Positions 28,240 through 37,494 of a stretch of 64,000 nt of DNA are shown here, in pieces. Position numbers and translations under genes: made by a program. Positions within the stretch are counted from its first letter, which is position 1. Each line of letters opens with the position of its first letter. The notes beneath the pieces are model-generated. The model was given only the letters and a program-made list of their open reading frames with translations. It did no database searches and was not told the DNA's origin. Origin of the DNA: Flavobacteriales bacterium (GTDB taxonomy: Bacteria; Bacteroidota; Bacteroidia; Flavobacteriales; JANQLC01). The stretch lies in NCBI GenBank assembly GCA_028280815.1, contig JANQLC010000030.1:1-64000 (forward strand), written 5' to 3'.

Positions 28240-29250
28240 ATGAAGCGATCTGCACTTATTCCGATCCTTTTTTTAGCGGCCTTATCCTGTAATCGTAAAG
28301 AGTCGAATCCAAGTCAAAATACGATGAAACTACACCACGGAAAGAACGAGGTTTATTACAAAAATCATGGCGAGAGAATTGCTGCGTTTTTATTTATTCC
28401 TGAAGACTTCAAGGAAGGTGAAAAGAGATCAGCAATCGTCATCAATCCACCTGCGACAGGTGTAAAAGAGCAAACTACGGGCGTTTACGCAGAGCGGCTG
28501 AGCAAAAAGGGCTTTATCACTTTGGCGTTTGACCCTAGGGGGTTTGGAGAGAGTGAGGGGCATCCACAATTACAAAACCCATACAAAATAGCCGACGATA
28601 TAAAAACATCGGTGAGTTACTTGAGAGCGCTAAAAGAAGTAGATAAAGACAATATATTCAGCCTGGGCATTTGTGCAGGATCCGGTTTTGCGGCATTTGC
28701 AACGGCTTTCGACTCCAGAATCAAGGCATTAGCCCTTGTCAGTCCGTTTTTAACGACATCTGAGGAATATCTCAAAATCTTTGGTGGTTCGGCCGGACTA
28801 CGTCAAAAGCTCTTTCCCGCTGCTGCTGCTGTCGAAGATTCGTACCATCAGAAAGGTGAAGACAAGACTGATAGGATAGTTCCCATAACCGAGCGGGAAA
28901 TAGCAACGGCAAGGCCCATCCCGCTGGGCATGAGAGATTACTATTTAGCAGGCAAACCCGGAGACGTCCCAAATTGGAAGAATGAGCTCAGTCTGTTATC
29001 ATTGGGGCCGACATTGAGCTTCTCGATATACAATTTCACGAATTTTTTCGACTCCGTCCCAGTTTATATGGTGTACGGAGAACTCGCCGCTTCGGCTGCC
29101 GGTGCACAACGCTTTTACAATGCGATAAAGGGGCCGAAAGAAAAACTCGTCATTAAGGGTGCCAGACATTTTGATTTGTATTGGAAGCCCGAATGCGTAA
29201 ATCCCGCCGTAGAAGGCATATCGAGATTTCTAAAGAACCAAGTGAGCTGA
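28240..29250 (+). CDS. Alpha/beta hydrolase lipoprotein
   Basis: 336 residues. A lipobox (FLAALSC, Cys17) predicts membrane anchoring. The hydrolase core shows FDPRGFGESEGHPQ, the nucleophile elbow LGICAGSG (Cys in the nucleophile position, as in dienelactone hydrolases) and the terminal His in IKGARHFDLYW. Substrate unknown. The gene lies between two CRISPR-like repeats, 94 bp after one and 17 bp before the next, all in one orientation. It appears intact. Confidence 0.82.
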   Translation: MKRSALIPILFLAALSCNRKESNPSQNTMKLHHGKNEVYYKNHGERIAAFLFIPEDFKEGEKRSAIVINPPATGVKEQTTGVYAERLSKKGFITLAFDPRGFGESEGHPQLQNPYKIADDIKTSVSYLRALKEVDKDNIFSLGICAGSGFAAFATAFDSRIKALALVSPFLTTSEEYLKIFGGSAGLRQKLFPAAAAVEDSYHQKGEDKTDRIVPITEREIATARPIPLGMRDYYLAGKPGDVPNWKNELSLLSLGPTLSFSIYNFTNFFDSVPVYMVYGELAASAAGAQRFYNAIKGPKEKLVIKGARHFDLYWKPECVNPAVEGISRFLKNQVS

Positions 29251-29267
29251 AAGAGTGTCTCCTTCGG

Positions 29268-29360
29268 GTTGTAAATCGCCACCGGAAATGCGCAGCATTC
29301 GTGAATACAGCTGAAATTAGACGATGAATGAACAACGTTGATTTGTCTATCAGTCACAGG
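29268..29360 (+). repeat. Split CRISPR-repeat-like element (93 bp)
   Basis: Left end GTTGTAAATCGCCACCGGAA resembles the first 20 bases of the array repeat; right end TTTGTCTATCAGTCACAGG resembles its last 19; about 50 bases are inserted between, including the inverted repeat ATGCGCAGCAT and a segment ATGAATGAACAACG. The same insertion occurs in the elements at 57.0, 57.1 and 59.4 kb. It starts 17 bp after the hydrolase stop and ends 41 bp before the next methyltransferase ORF. Confidence 0.85.
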
Positions 29361-29401
29361 TGTCATATCAGCCACACTTCATTTATTAGTCAGCAGCAGA
29401 A

Positions 29402-30214
29402 GTGCAAATTATGGGAACCGATTGGACTGAGGGTCATGTGGCTAACGGCTTTGAATCGTATGACGATACACTAGGGCAATTGTTGGGCTATCCCTATGTA
29501 TACAAGGCTCTGGGCCTATCTAATTCCGCAGCGGGAAGCGGGTTGGACTATGGATGTGGTCCGGGTAAAGTGGCGGTACGCTTTGCCAAAGCGAGTCAAA
29601 AACACTTTTATGCCGTTGACGAGTCCAGCCGCATGATCGACATGGCACGTAGCGCCCACGCACACCCCTTGGTCAGCTATCGGCTTATACAAAATGACGA
29701 TTTACCATTCGTTCCAAATAATGCGCTACAGGGAGCGATGCTGTGTTTCGTGATATTGAATCTAGGCCAACGGATAAAAGGCATTTTAGATAAAATATAT
29801 AAAAAGTTAGGTCCCGGCGCCCCTCGTGTCATATTAGATACGAATCCCATCACTACGGGACTGAGATTTACGACCTTTCAGTCCGGTTTGAGGAAGCGGT
29901 GCGCCGATGGCGATAAGAGACCGGCTTGGCTGTTCTTACCTGATGGTAAAGCGCTCGAACTAACGGGTTATTTTTGGTCTCGAGCAGCTCACATCAACAT
30001 GTTTGAAGAAAGCGGATATGAGGATATAAATCTGATGCCCCCCACTTTGGCGGATTTACCCGCTGCACCACTGCGAACCATAGGTCTGTACAGCGGAATC
30101 CGCCTCGAAGATACAACCGAGTGGTCACACCCCCCCTTTCCTAGTCATCAGCGCGCACAAACCAAATTAGGCCATGGGCTAAAGTGCAATACCCGTTTAA
30201 AAATGGGTAAATAA
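29402..30214 (+). CDS. Class I SAM-dependent methyltransferase
   Basis: About 270 residues with SAM-binding motif I GLDYGCGPGKVAVRFAKAS, post-I acidic residue in YAVDESSRMIDMA, and a motif IV-like AMLCFVILNLGQ. The start may be the ATG at 29411 (MGTDWTEGHVANGFESYDD) rather than the upstream GTG. Substrate not evident. The last 30 residues (SHPPFPSHQRAQTK onward) are encoded by a sequence repeated 280 bp downstream, so the native C-terminus may be replaced. Preceded by a split CRISPR-like element. Confidence 0.75.
   Translation: MQIMGTDWTEGHVANGFESYDDTLGQLLGYPYVYKALGLSNSAAGSGLDYGCGPGKVAVRFAKASQKHFYAVDESSRMIDMARSAHAHPLVSYRLIQNDDLPFVPNNALQGAMLCFVILNLGQRIKGILDKIYKKLGPGAPRVILDTNPITTGLRFTTFQSGLRKRCADGDKRPAWLFLPDGKALELTGYFWSRAAHINMFEESGYEDINLMPPTLADLPAAPLRTIGLYSGIRLEDTTEWSHPPFPSHQRAQTKLGHGLKCNTRLKMGK
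30122..30190 (+). repeat. Direct repeat, copy 1 (about 65 bp)
   Basis: Contains CCCTTTCCTAGTCATCAGCG and resembles 30399-30461 over about 65 bases. Overlaps the 3' end of the methyltransferase gene. Confidence 0.7.
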
Positions 30215-30398
30215 TCCTAGCTCACCGGTGATAGAAAAATGCATGCATAAACCCTGTAGGACCATTTTATCAAAGCCTTAGGATAATTTGCTCACGAACA
30301 AAAGAGAGTCGAAACCCCGCAAACAGCCTTAAACTTGGACAAAAACCGATTACCAACGACAAACCCGATGAGAAAACGAGCACTTCAACTGGTCAATC

Positions 30399-30461
30399 GA
30401 GTCACGTCCCCCTTTCCCAGTCATCAGCGCCTGCAAGCCAAACGGCTTGGACTAAAGCACA
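30399..30461 (+). repeat. Direct repeat, copy 2, in intergenic space before pepP
   Basis: Contains CCCTTTCCCAGTCATCAGCG followed by CTGCAAGCCAAA. The surrounding 30215-30667 has no gene I can support; the ORF at 30335-30637 has no domain and is probably chance. Confidence 0.7.
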
Positions 30462-30667
30462 AGTCGCCCTGCTCGAGGGGAAAAACACAGGTTCGCCCCA
30501 GGCCCCACCGATCGGTGTGTTTCTCGCCCTTAGCAGTCTCTGAGTTCGCGCAGCTGTGCATGCGACGTACAACATTAGGCCTTACCTTTGGGGCGGCTTA
30601 TACCGATCTGAGTTCGTCAGGCGGCCTATGCTTGTGAATTTAATACTTTAGCAAAAAAATTCAATCC

Positions 30668-31993
30668 ATGAGATACGCGCCGATCGATCGCCAGCTCTTC
30701 GTCAAGAACAGGCGCAAATTCACCGAGCGCATGAAGCCGAAATCCCTGGCCGTCTTCCACTCCAACGACACCTATCCCATCAGTGCCGACAGCACCCTCC
30801 CCTTTCAGCAACACCGGGACCTCTTTTACCTGAGTGGCATCGACCAAGAAGAGAGCATTTTGGTACTCTTTCCCGATGCCCGGTCCGAGAAGCACAGGGA
30901 AATGCTCTTCCTGCGCCAGACCGATGCAAACCTCAGCGTCTGGGAAGGACAAAAGCTGAGCCGCACACGCGCTACTGAGCTAAGCGGTATCCAAACCGTG
31001 TATGGACTCGAAGATTTTGAAAAGCTGTTGCACAACTTGATGCCCGAGGTGGATCACCTATACCTAAACCGCAATGAGCACTACCGCGCAAGCGCCCCAA
31101 CGCAAACCCGCGAAGACCGATTTATCCAATGGGCGGAAAGGGAATACCCGCTCCACCACCGCGCGCGCAGCAACCCGATCTTGCAACACATCCGCTCGAT
31201 TAAAGAGCGAGAAGAGATCCAACTGATACAACAGGCCTGCGACATCACCGAAAAGGGGTTTCGCCGCGCGCTCCGCTTTATCCAACCCGGGGCATGGGAA
31301 TACGAAATCGAAGCCGAATACGCGCACGAATTTTTGTGCAACCGCGCTGAATTCGCCTACAGTCCGATCATAGGGAGCGGCCAAAACGCGACGGTTTTGC
31401 ACTACTTCAAAAACGATCAAGCCTGTCGAGCCGGGGACCTCGTCCTGATGGATGTCGGCTCTGCCTACGCCCACTACGCATCGGATATGACGCGATGTGT
31501 CCCAGTGAGCGGACGGTTTACAAAGCGGCAAAAAGCAGTGTACAACGCGGTTCTGCGCGTTAAGAAGGCGGCCGTCCAAATGCTGGTGCCCGGCACCGAT
31601 TGGAAGGCTTATCACCGGGAAGTCGGCCAGCTCATGACCGCGGAATTAATCGGCCTGCGATTGCTCGATCAAGCGGACGTAAAGAACGAAGACCCCGACT
31701 GGCCAGCCTACAAAAAATACTTTATGCATGGCACTTCACACCACCTCGGCTTGGATACCCACGACTACGGCCTGCTTTGGGAACCGATGGAAGCCCATAT
31801 GGTCTTCACCGTCGAACCGGGCATTTACATACCCGAAGAAAACTTGGGCATACGCTTAGAAGACGACTACGTGATTCAGGTTCATGGTGAACCCCGCAAC
31901 CTGATGCAAAACATTCCGATTGAAGCGGACGAAATCGAAGATTTGATGAACGCCAAAAGCGAAAGGGAAAAGCCACTTATCGCCAGCCGATAG
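30668..31993 (+). CDS. pepP: Xaa-Pro aminopeptidase (M24B)
   Basis: Removes N-terminal residues preceding proline. The N-terminal creatinase-like domain is followed by the pita-bread fold with all five metal ligands: two Asp in MDVGSAYAHYASDMTR, His in HGTSHHLGLDTHD, Glu in TVEPGIYIPEE and Glu in IRLEDDYV. 441 residues. Possibly cotranscribed with rnr, which starts 53 bp after its stop. Confidence 0.95.
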   Translation: MRYAPIDRQLFVKNRRKFTERMKPKSLAVFHSNDTYPISADSTLPFQQHRDLFYLSGIDQEESILVLFPDARSEKHREMLFLRQTDANLSVWEGQKLSRTRATELSGIQTVYGLEDFEKLLHNLMPEVDHLYLNRNEHYRASAPTQTREDRFIQWAEREYPLHHRARSNPILQHIRSIKEREEIQLIQQACDITEKGFRRALRFIQPGAWEYEIEAEYAHEFLCNRAEFAYSPIIGSGQNATVLHYFKNDQACRAGDLVLMDVGSAYAHYASDMTRCVPVSGRFTKRQKAVYNAVLRVKKAAVQMLVPGTDWKAYHREVGQLMTAELIGLRLLDQADVKNEDPDWPAYKKYFMHGTSHHLGLDTHDYGLLWEPMEAHMVFTVEPGIYIPEENLGIRLEDDYVIQVHGEPRNLMQNIPIEADEIEDLMNAKSEREKPLIASR

Positions 31994-32046
31994 ACCCCCA
32001 ATCAGGCCCCCTCGTTCCCGCTAGCCCGGCGGTAAGCCATTGCAAC

Positions 32047-34077
32047 ATGTCCAAAAAGAGAAGTGGAAACAGAAGCGGCGCTGCACAGCGCAAACGACAG
32101 CCGATCCACCGAGTCGAAAAAGGCAAATCCCATTCCAAGTCTCGACGGGACTACATCGTCGGCCAGGTAGACCTGACCGCTTCGGGTGCCGCTTACATCG
32201 TCAGTCCCGATCGGGCAGCAGACCTCTACGTTCCCAAGCATAAGACCAAGCATGCCTTAGCGGGGGATATCGTTTGCGCACGCATTTACAAAAGCGGCAA
32301 AAACGGAAAGTTCAAAGGCGAAATCACCCAAATCATCCAGCGCCGCCGGGAAGAATTTGTCGGCCTCTTCAAGGCATCCGGAAATGACGGTTGGGTCCAG
32401 GTGGAAAGCCGTGCCACAAAACTAAACATCCAGATCCCGAAAAGCGAACGCAACGGTGCTCGAGAGGGCCAAAAAGTCGTGGCAAAAATCACGCGATGGC
32501 CCGAGGAAGCCGAGACTCCCACCGGCCAAATCGTTCGGGTTTTGGGCAGGCCCGGCCTTCAGGCGGTCGAAATGCACGCCATCCTAACGGAGTACGGCTT
32601 GCCCTACCGATTTCCAGCGGCCGTCTTGCGTGAAGCCGAGGTGCTGCCGGCGGCAATCCCAACAGCAGAAATAGCCAAACGCCGCGATATGCGCGGGGCC
32701 CCCACCTTCACCATCGACCCCTCCGATGCGCAGGACTTCGACGATGCGGTTTCGTTTCGGCCCTTGGCAAATGGGAACTACGAAATCGGCGTTCACATCG
32801 CAGATGTATCGCACTACGTGAAAGCGGGTACGCGGTTGGATGCGGAAGCCTACCGCCGCGGCACTTCGGTCTACCTCGTGGACCGCGTGGTTCCCATGCT
32901 CCCCGAAGTACTGTCCAACGAGCTGTGCTCCCTGCGTCCCCAGGCGGAAAAGCTGTGCTTCTCCGCCATTTTTGAAATCACGGCCGATGCCGCGCTGATC
33001 GCTGAGTGGTTTGGGCGGACGGTCACATTTTCCAATCGGCGTTTTACCTATGAAGAAGCACAGGAAATCATAGAAACCGGCCGCGGCGACTGGGCCGATA
33101 CGCTCTTGACGCTCAATCGAATAGCTGGGGTATGGCGCGCGCAACGCATGCGCCAAGGGGCCTTGGAATTCGACAAAAAAGAGGTGAAATTCACCTTAGA
33201 CGATGCCGGCAACCCAACGGGGGTTCACCTCGAGGCCATGCAGGACGCCAACCGGCTGATCGAAGAGTTCATGCTGCTGGCCAACAGACGAGTCGCCCGC
33301 TTTGTAGGCCGGGAGAAGCGCGGCAAACCGAGTGGAAAAACCTTTGTCTATCGCGTTCACGAAGACCCCGATCCAGAAAAGATCGAGGCGCTCAAGCGCT
33401 TCGTCCGCACATTCGGCTATGCGCTGCAAACCAGCAACCGGCTCGCCCTATCCAAGAGCATGAACGAAATGCTACAACAGGTCAAGGACAAGCCCGAAGC
33501 CCATATGATTGAAACGCTGGCCATGCGCACCATGAACAAAGCGAAATACGATGTGGACAACCGGGTGGGACACTATGGTTTGGCTTTTGACTACTATACG
33601 CATTTCACCTCGCCGATTCGGCGCTACCCCGATATCATGGTACACCGCTTGTTGCAGCATTACCTAGCCCAAAAGGCATCCCCCCCGGCCACCGCTTATG
33701 CGGAAAAGTGCGCATACGCATCCCAAAGGGAAAAGCGAGCCAGCGATGCCGCGCGCGATTCGGTAAAATTCACACAGGTAAAATTCATGGCCAAGCACCT
33801 GGGCGAAAGCTTTACCGGTATCATATCGGGGGTTACCGACTGGGGGATTTACGTAGAGCTGCCCGATTCCCAGGCTGAAGGGCTCATCCGATTGCGCGAC
33901 ATGAAAGCCGATCGATATGTATATGACGAAGCGAATCACCGCATCAAAGGCTTGTCCTCCAAGCGGATATTTCAGCTCGGCGATCCCGTGCGCATCCGCC
34001 TTGTCAAGGCAGACCTGGCGCGCAAGCAACTGGACTTTGAAATGCTGGGCGAAACCGCCAAAGCAACACGGGCATAA
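32047..34077 (+). CDS. rnr: Ribonuclease R
   Basis: Processive 3'-5' exoribonuclease. Order: basic N-terminus (KKRSGNRSGAAQRKRQ), cold-shock domains, the RNB catalytic domain with the metal-binding Asp cluster IDPSDAQDFDDAVSF, the conserved GLAFDYYTHFTSPIRRYPD near its end, and a C-terminal S1 domain (GIISGVTDWGIYVELPD). 676 residues, slightly short because the N-terminal helix-turn-helix is absent, as in other Bacteroidota. Confidence 0.95.
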   Translation: MSKKRSGNRSGAAQRKRQPIHRVEKGKSHSKSRRDYIVGQVDLTASGAAYIVSPDRAADLYVPKHKTKHALAGDIVCARIYKSGKNGKFKGEITQIIQRRREEFVGLFKASGNDGWVQVESRATKLNIQIPKSERNGAREGQKVVAKITRWPEEAETPTGQIVRVLGRPGLQAVEMHAILTEYGLPYRFPAAVLREAEVLPAAIPTAEIAKRRDMRGAPTFTIDPSDAQDFDDAVSFRPLANGNYEIGVHIADVSHYVKAGTRLDAEAYRRGTSVYLVDRVVPMLPEVLSNELCSLRPQAEKLCFSAIFEITADAALIAEWFGRTVTFSNRRFTYEEAQEIIETGRGDWADTLLTLNRIAGVWRAQRMRQGALEFDKKEVKFTLDDAGNPTGVHLEAMQDANRLIEEFMLLANRRVARFVGREKRGKPSGKTFVYRVHEDPDPEKIEALKRFVRTFGYALQTSNRLALSKSMNEMLQQVKDKPEAHMIETLAMRTMNKAKYDVDNRVGHYGLAFDYYTHFTSPIRRYPDIMVHRLLQHYLAQKASPPATAYAEKCAYASQREKRASDAARDSVKFTQVKFMAKHLGESFTGIISGVTDWGIYVELPDSQAEGLIRLRDMKADRYVYDEANHRIKGLSSKRIFQLGDPVRIRLVKADLARKQLDFEMLGETAKATRA

Positions 34078-34080
34078 GTC

Positions 34081-34710
34081 ATGTGGGAAATCGTCACGCT
34101 GGCCATACCATTCGGTTTTATCCTGAGCCTCCTCGTGGGGCCGATGTTTTTCCTGCTGATCGAAACGAGTATCAGCAAGGGTGTGGGCGCGGCCATCGCC
34201 TTGGATATAGGGGTCGTGCTCAGCGACGCATTTTACGTCCTGCTCGCGCTCTACAGCTCCAAAGACCTGATAGAAAAAATCGAAGGCAGCCCGATCCCAT
34301 TTGCCTTTGGGGGCATGGTCTTGATCGCCTACGGCTTGACCCAAGTCGCTCAAAAAGGAAGGCTAAAGCACTCGCGCTTCCGGCTGAAAAGGATAAACCA
34401 CCTCCAACTGGTCGCCAAGGGGTTCTCAGCGAATATCGCCAATATCAGCGTTTTCTTCTTTTGGCTGGGAACCGTGACCGTCGCGCACTCTCAATTCGAG
34501 CTAAATACCGACAAAACGCTGCTGTATTTCAGCATGGTGCTCGGCACCTATTTCAGCGTAGACCTGCTCAAAATCTCTCTCGCCAAAGCCGTCCAGAAGA
34601 AGCTCACCCTGCGTCGCATCATACAACTCAAACAAATCATCGGTTTGATCTTGATCGCCTTCGGCCTGGCTTTCATCGCAAAGGCGCTCGTGCCGGCAGT
34701 GGGTTTTTAG
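34081..34710 (+). CDS. LysE-family exporter
   Basis: 209 residues, six predicted membrane helices. The N-terminal signature PFGFILSLLVGPMFFLLIETSISKGVGAA matches the LysE/RhtB exporter family, cut here to its key positions: GPMFF and the Gly/Ala-rich helix that follows. Starts three bases after rnr, so probably in the same operon. Substrate (amino acid or other small molecule) unknown. The last four bases overlap the convergent hemD. Confidence 0.85.
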   Translation: MWEIVTLAIPFGFILSLLVGPMFFLLIETSISKGVGAAIALDIGVVLSDAFYVLLALYSSKDLIEKIEGSPIPFAFGGMVLIAYGLTQVAQKGRLKHSRFRLKRINHLQLVAKGFSANIANISVFFFWLGTVTVAHSQFELNTDKTLLYFSMVLGTYFSVDLLKISLAKAVQKKLTLRRIIQLKQIIGLILIAFGLAFIAKALVPAVGF

Positions 34711-35399
34711 CCCAAAATGCCAGCCGCTTTAAGCAATACGCACCCCACCTGGGGTTGCTCGGCCACCACGGTATTGCGGTGAAAACGGCGCAGGTATTCG
34801 GCTGTAGTAGGCCCGATGGCCACAGCGATTTGCCTTTCGCCGATGCGGTTTCGCTCCAAAAAGCTCTCCACGCCGCTCGGGCTGTAAAACAGGACGACAT
34901 CGAAAGGCTCCGCCACCCTTTGCGGTGTGCGCAGGGTTCGATACACCGCTACCTCAAACACGCGAATATTCGATGTGCTGAGCACAGCTGGGAGCTCGGG
35001 TCGGCGAAGCCGACCACAGAAATAATTCAGTGCAACCACATTCGCGAACCTGGCGATCTCCAACGCCAAATCCGCAGCAGTCGGGGCGACTAGGTCCGGA
35101 CTTATCCCCTGTTCCGCCAGGGCTAATGCCGTCTGCTCCCCTACGCAAAATACCCGTTTGAAATCGCCTGGGCGCAAGGCGATCAAGGGCGCTGTAGCCC
35201 AGACCGCATTTTGGCTGGAAAAGACAGCTGGCAGCCCAGCTGCTGCCAAGTGTTCAAAATCCGATACGGAATGGTGTATCACGCTTATGAAATCGTACTC
35301 GATAAGTCGGTGCCCCGGCAGCAATGCCCGTTGTGACGGGGTTAATATTTTAGTGGAAAGGACGGTGGCCAAGCGTGGGGGATGATGGGTTAACCGCAT
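34707..35399 (-). CDS. hemD: Uroporphyrinogen-III synthase
   Basis: Cyclises hydroxymethylbilane in heme synthesis. HemD is poorly conserved, but the N-terminal half (AVFSSQNAV) and the C-terminal FYSPSGVESFLERN followed by AIGPTTAEYLR match the expected phosphate/porphyrin-binding loops. 230 residues. Single gene; other hem genes are not in the window. Confidence 0.88.
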   Translation of the reverse strand: MRLTHHPPRLATVLSTKILTPSQRALLPGHRLIEYDFISVIHHSVSDFEHLAAAGLPAVFSSQNAVWATAPLIALRPGDFKRVFCVGEQTALALAEQGISPDLVAPTAADLALEIARFANVVALNYFCGRLRRPELPAVLSTSNIRVFEVAVYRTLRTPQRVAEPFDVVLFYSPSGVESFLERNRIGERQIAVAIGPTTAEYLRRFHRNTVVAEQPQVGCVLLKAAGILG

Positions 35400-35560
35400 T
35401 CAATTTACAAAAGGCTCGTATAAGCGCAAAAAACCATTCGATTTAGCGAGCGTTCTTCTCTACACCTGATCACCCAAAGCATCTCGTCAGCACGCTCAGA
35501 TAAAAATCGACCCCATCTGCATGAACACAGCAGAAATCTCCGCTAGATCCATAAGCTGGC

Positions 35561-36997
35561 TCAACCTATTTCAGTGATTCGAATCGTATTGACCATGCCT
35601 TTTTCGCGAACCGGCATCGCAGAGAGGTTTAAGATGTAGTCCCCCTTTTGTACAATGCCTTTTTTAACTGCGATTTGGTTTACCTCCCGAATGGTTTTAT
35701 CCGTCGTATGCCACTTATCGTAATAGAAGGCATAAACCCCCCAGAGCAAGTTGAGCATCCGCAATATATTTCGGTTGTCTGTAAAGGCCAAGGTATGACA
35801 AAAGGGCCGGTGCGAGCTGAGCTGAAAAGCCGTGTATCCTGAATGGGTAAGCGTCACGATGGCTTGTGCATCGATCTGAACAGCCATTTGCGCAGCATCA
35901 TAGCAAATCACGTTGGTCAGGTATCGCTTTTTTTCAGCTGGATCGGGGTTGTGATCGGGGCGCGAAATCAGTCTGGAATCCTCTACCCGTTTGATGATCT
36001 CGACCATGGATTTGATGACTGCAACCGGATATTTGCCCACAGCCGTCTCCCCGCTGAGCATGACGGCATCGGTACCATCCATCACGGAGTTCGCCACGTC
36101 GTTCACCTCGGCGCGTGTGGGGGTGAGGGAATCGGTCATGCTCTCCATCATCTGCGTTGCAATGATGACGGGCTTGCGCGCCACTTTGGCCTTTCGCACC
36201 AGCATCTTTTGGATTAAGGGCACCTCCTCGGCGGGCATCTCGACACCGAGATCGCCACGCGCCACCATAAGCCCGTCGGCATGTGAGAGGATGCCATCGA
36301 TATTTTTGACGGCTTCGGGCTTTTCTATCTTGGCGATGATGGGAATCCGGTGGTCGGCGTGCTCGTTCAACAAGGCGCGCAGGGCCATTAAATCGGCGGG
36401 GGTGCGGACAAAGGAGAGCGCCACCCAGTCCACGCCGAGCCCCACAGCAAAAATGGCGTCCCGCCTGTCCTTTTCGGTGAGCGCCGGCAGGGAAATCTTC
36501 GTCTGGGGCAAGTTCACCCCCTTTCTGCTCCGCATGGAGCCGCCTTGGACGACCCGAGCTCGAACGAGGTCCCTTCGATTGGTGTCCACCACTTCCATGA
36601 TCAACTTGCCGTCATCGAGCAAAACGGTTTCCCCCGGGTTCACATCGAGGGGGAAACGCGCGTAGGTCATATACACTTGGCGTCGGGTTCCGAGCCGCTG
36701 CTGATTCGTGAACGAGACCGGGTCCCCGACTTTGACAAAGACGCCGTCTTTCACTTCGCCCAGGCGGAGCTTAGGGCCTTGCAAATCGGCCAACACCGCT
36801 ACATTATACCCCTTCTCTTCATTGATTTCATGCACCATTTTGACCGCCTCTTCGACGGTTTCATAATCGGCATGAGAAAAATTAATGCGAAAGGCGTTTA
36901 CGCCGAGAGATATCATTTCGGCAATGACTTCGCGCCTGTGCGTAGCAGGCCCCAGGGTGGCTACCACCTTTGTCTTTTTTCTAAACATAGACATCAA
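35561..36997 (-). CDS. pyk: Pyruvate kinase
   Basis: Last ATP-yielding step of glycolysis. Catalytic and metal residues are visible in KVVATLGPATHRREV, RINFSHADYE, AKIEKPEAVKNIDGIL (catalytic Lys), MVARGDLGVEMP and ATQMMESM; the C-terminal allosteric domain ends RITEIG. 478 residues. The ATG at 36997 overlaps the stop of the IPExxxDY gene by four bases; an ATG at 36988 (MFRKKTKV) is an equally good start. Confidence 0.96.
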   Translation of the reverse strand: MMSMFRKKTKVVATLGPATHRREVIAEMISLGVNAFRINFSHADYETVEEAVKMVHEINEEKGYNVAVLADLQGPKLRLGEVKDGVFVKVGDPVSFTNQQRLGTRRQVYMTYARFPLDVNPGETVLLDDGKLIMEVVDTNRRDLVRARVVQGGSMRSRKGVNLPQTKISLPALTEKDRRDAIFAVGLGVDWVALSFVRTPADLMALRALLNEHADHRIPIIAKIEKPEAVKNIDGILSHADGLMVARGDLGVEMPAEEVPLIQKMLVRKAKVARKPVIIATQMMESMTDSLTPTRAEVNDVANSVMDGTDAVMLSGETAVGKYPVAVIKSMVEIIKRVEDSRLISRPDHNPDPAEKKRYLTNVICYDAAQMAVQIDAQAIVTLTHSGYTAFQLSSHRPFCHTLAFTDNRNILRMLNLLWGVYAFYYDKWHTTDKTIREVNQIAVKKGIVQKGDYILNLSAMPVREKGMVNTIRITEIG

Positions 36998-37455
36998 AAG
37001 ATTAAATTGCGCTTTGACTTCAACTGCTCGGCATCGATCTCAACGGCGAGCTGCAGGCCGCCCATGGATGCCATGCGGCTTAAAATCGCTCGACCCGCTG
37101 ACTCCTCAGCCTGTACGACCTTTAAAAAGCAGTCGATCTCCTTTCGCTCTGGGATCAAGTACACTTGGCATGCATCCGCTTCAAAAAGACCAGCCGCAGC
37201 GGCTTGCTGTATCCGTGCGCGGTTTTCGACCAGGGCCCAATGCCGGCACTGAACCTCATCAAAATAAGCGTAGCGCGGATAGCAGGCCTGGGCACCCCAA
37301 CCCTCGTGGTAACAATCCAAATCCATCGCCGCTCTTCTCAGTCGAATTTGCAAAGCCCGATTCAGGTGAAACGCCAGGCGAAACGATTCCCAGTTGGAAC
37401 GAAGACCAAAGAGCAAAAAGGGCTCTTCTTTCCATTCAAAGGAAACCTTTTTCAT
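36994..37455 (-). CDS. IPExxxDY family protein
   Basis: 153-residue soluble protein of a family largely confined to Bacteroidota and named for a C-terminal motif. Here the motif reads IPERKEIDCF, with Cys replacing the usual Tyr. The N-terminal WKEEPFLLFGLRS and aromatic-rich centre (YPRYAYFDE) also fit. Function unknown. Lies between fabF and pyk and is coupled to pyk by a four-base overlap, as commonly seen. Confidence 0.82.
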   Translation of the reverse strand: MKKVSFEWKEEPFLLFGLRSNWESFRLAFHLNRALQIRLRRAAMDLDCYHEGWGAQACYPRYAYFDEVQCRHWALVENRARIQQAAAAGLFEADACQVYLIPERKEIDCFLKVVQAEESAGRAILSRMASMGGLQLAVEIDAEQLKSKRNLIF

Positions 37456-37494
37456 CCCGAGCGCGCAGTTGCTTTTCGAGCCCGTCTCGCATGG

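Noticed and set aside
30335-30637. Plus-strand ORF of 100 codons
   Set aside because: Overlaps a direct-repeat copy, Arg-rich without domain, no promoter box.
34083-35093. Long plus-strand ORF of 336 codons
   Set aside because: It overlaps the LysE gene in another frame and then hemD on the other strand, has no domain, and is rich in Arg/Pro/His as expected for a shadow of GC-rich coding DNA.
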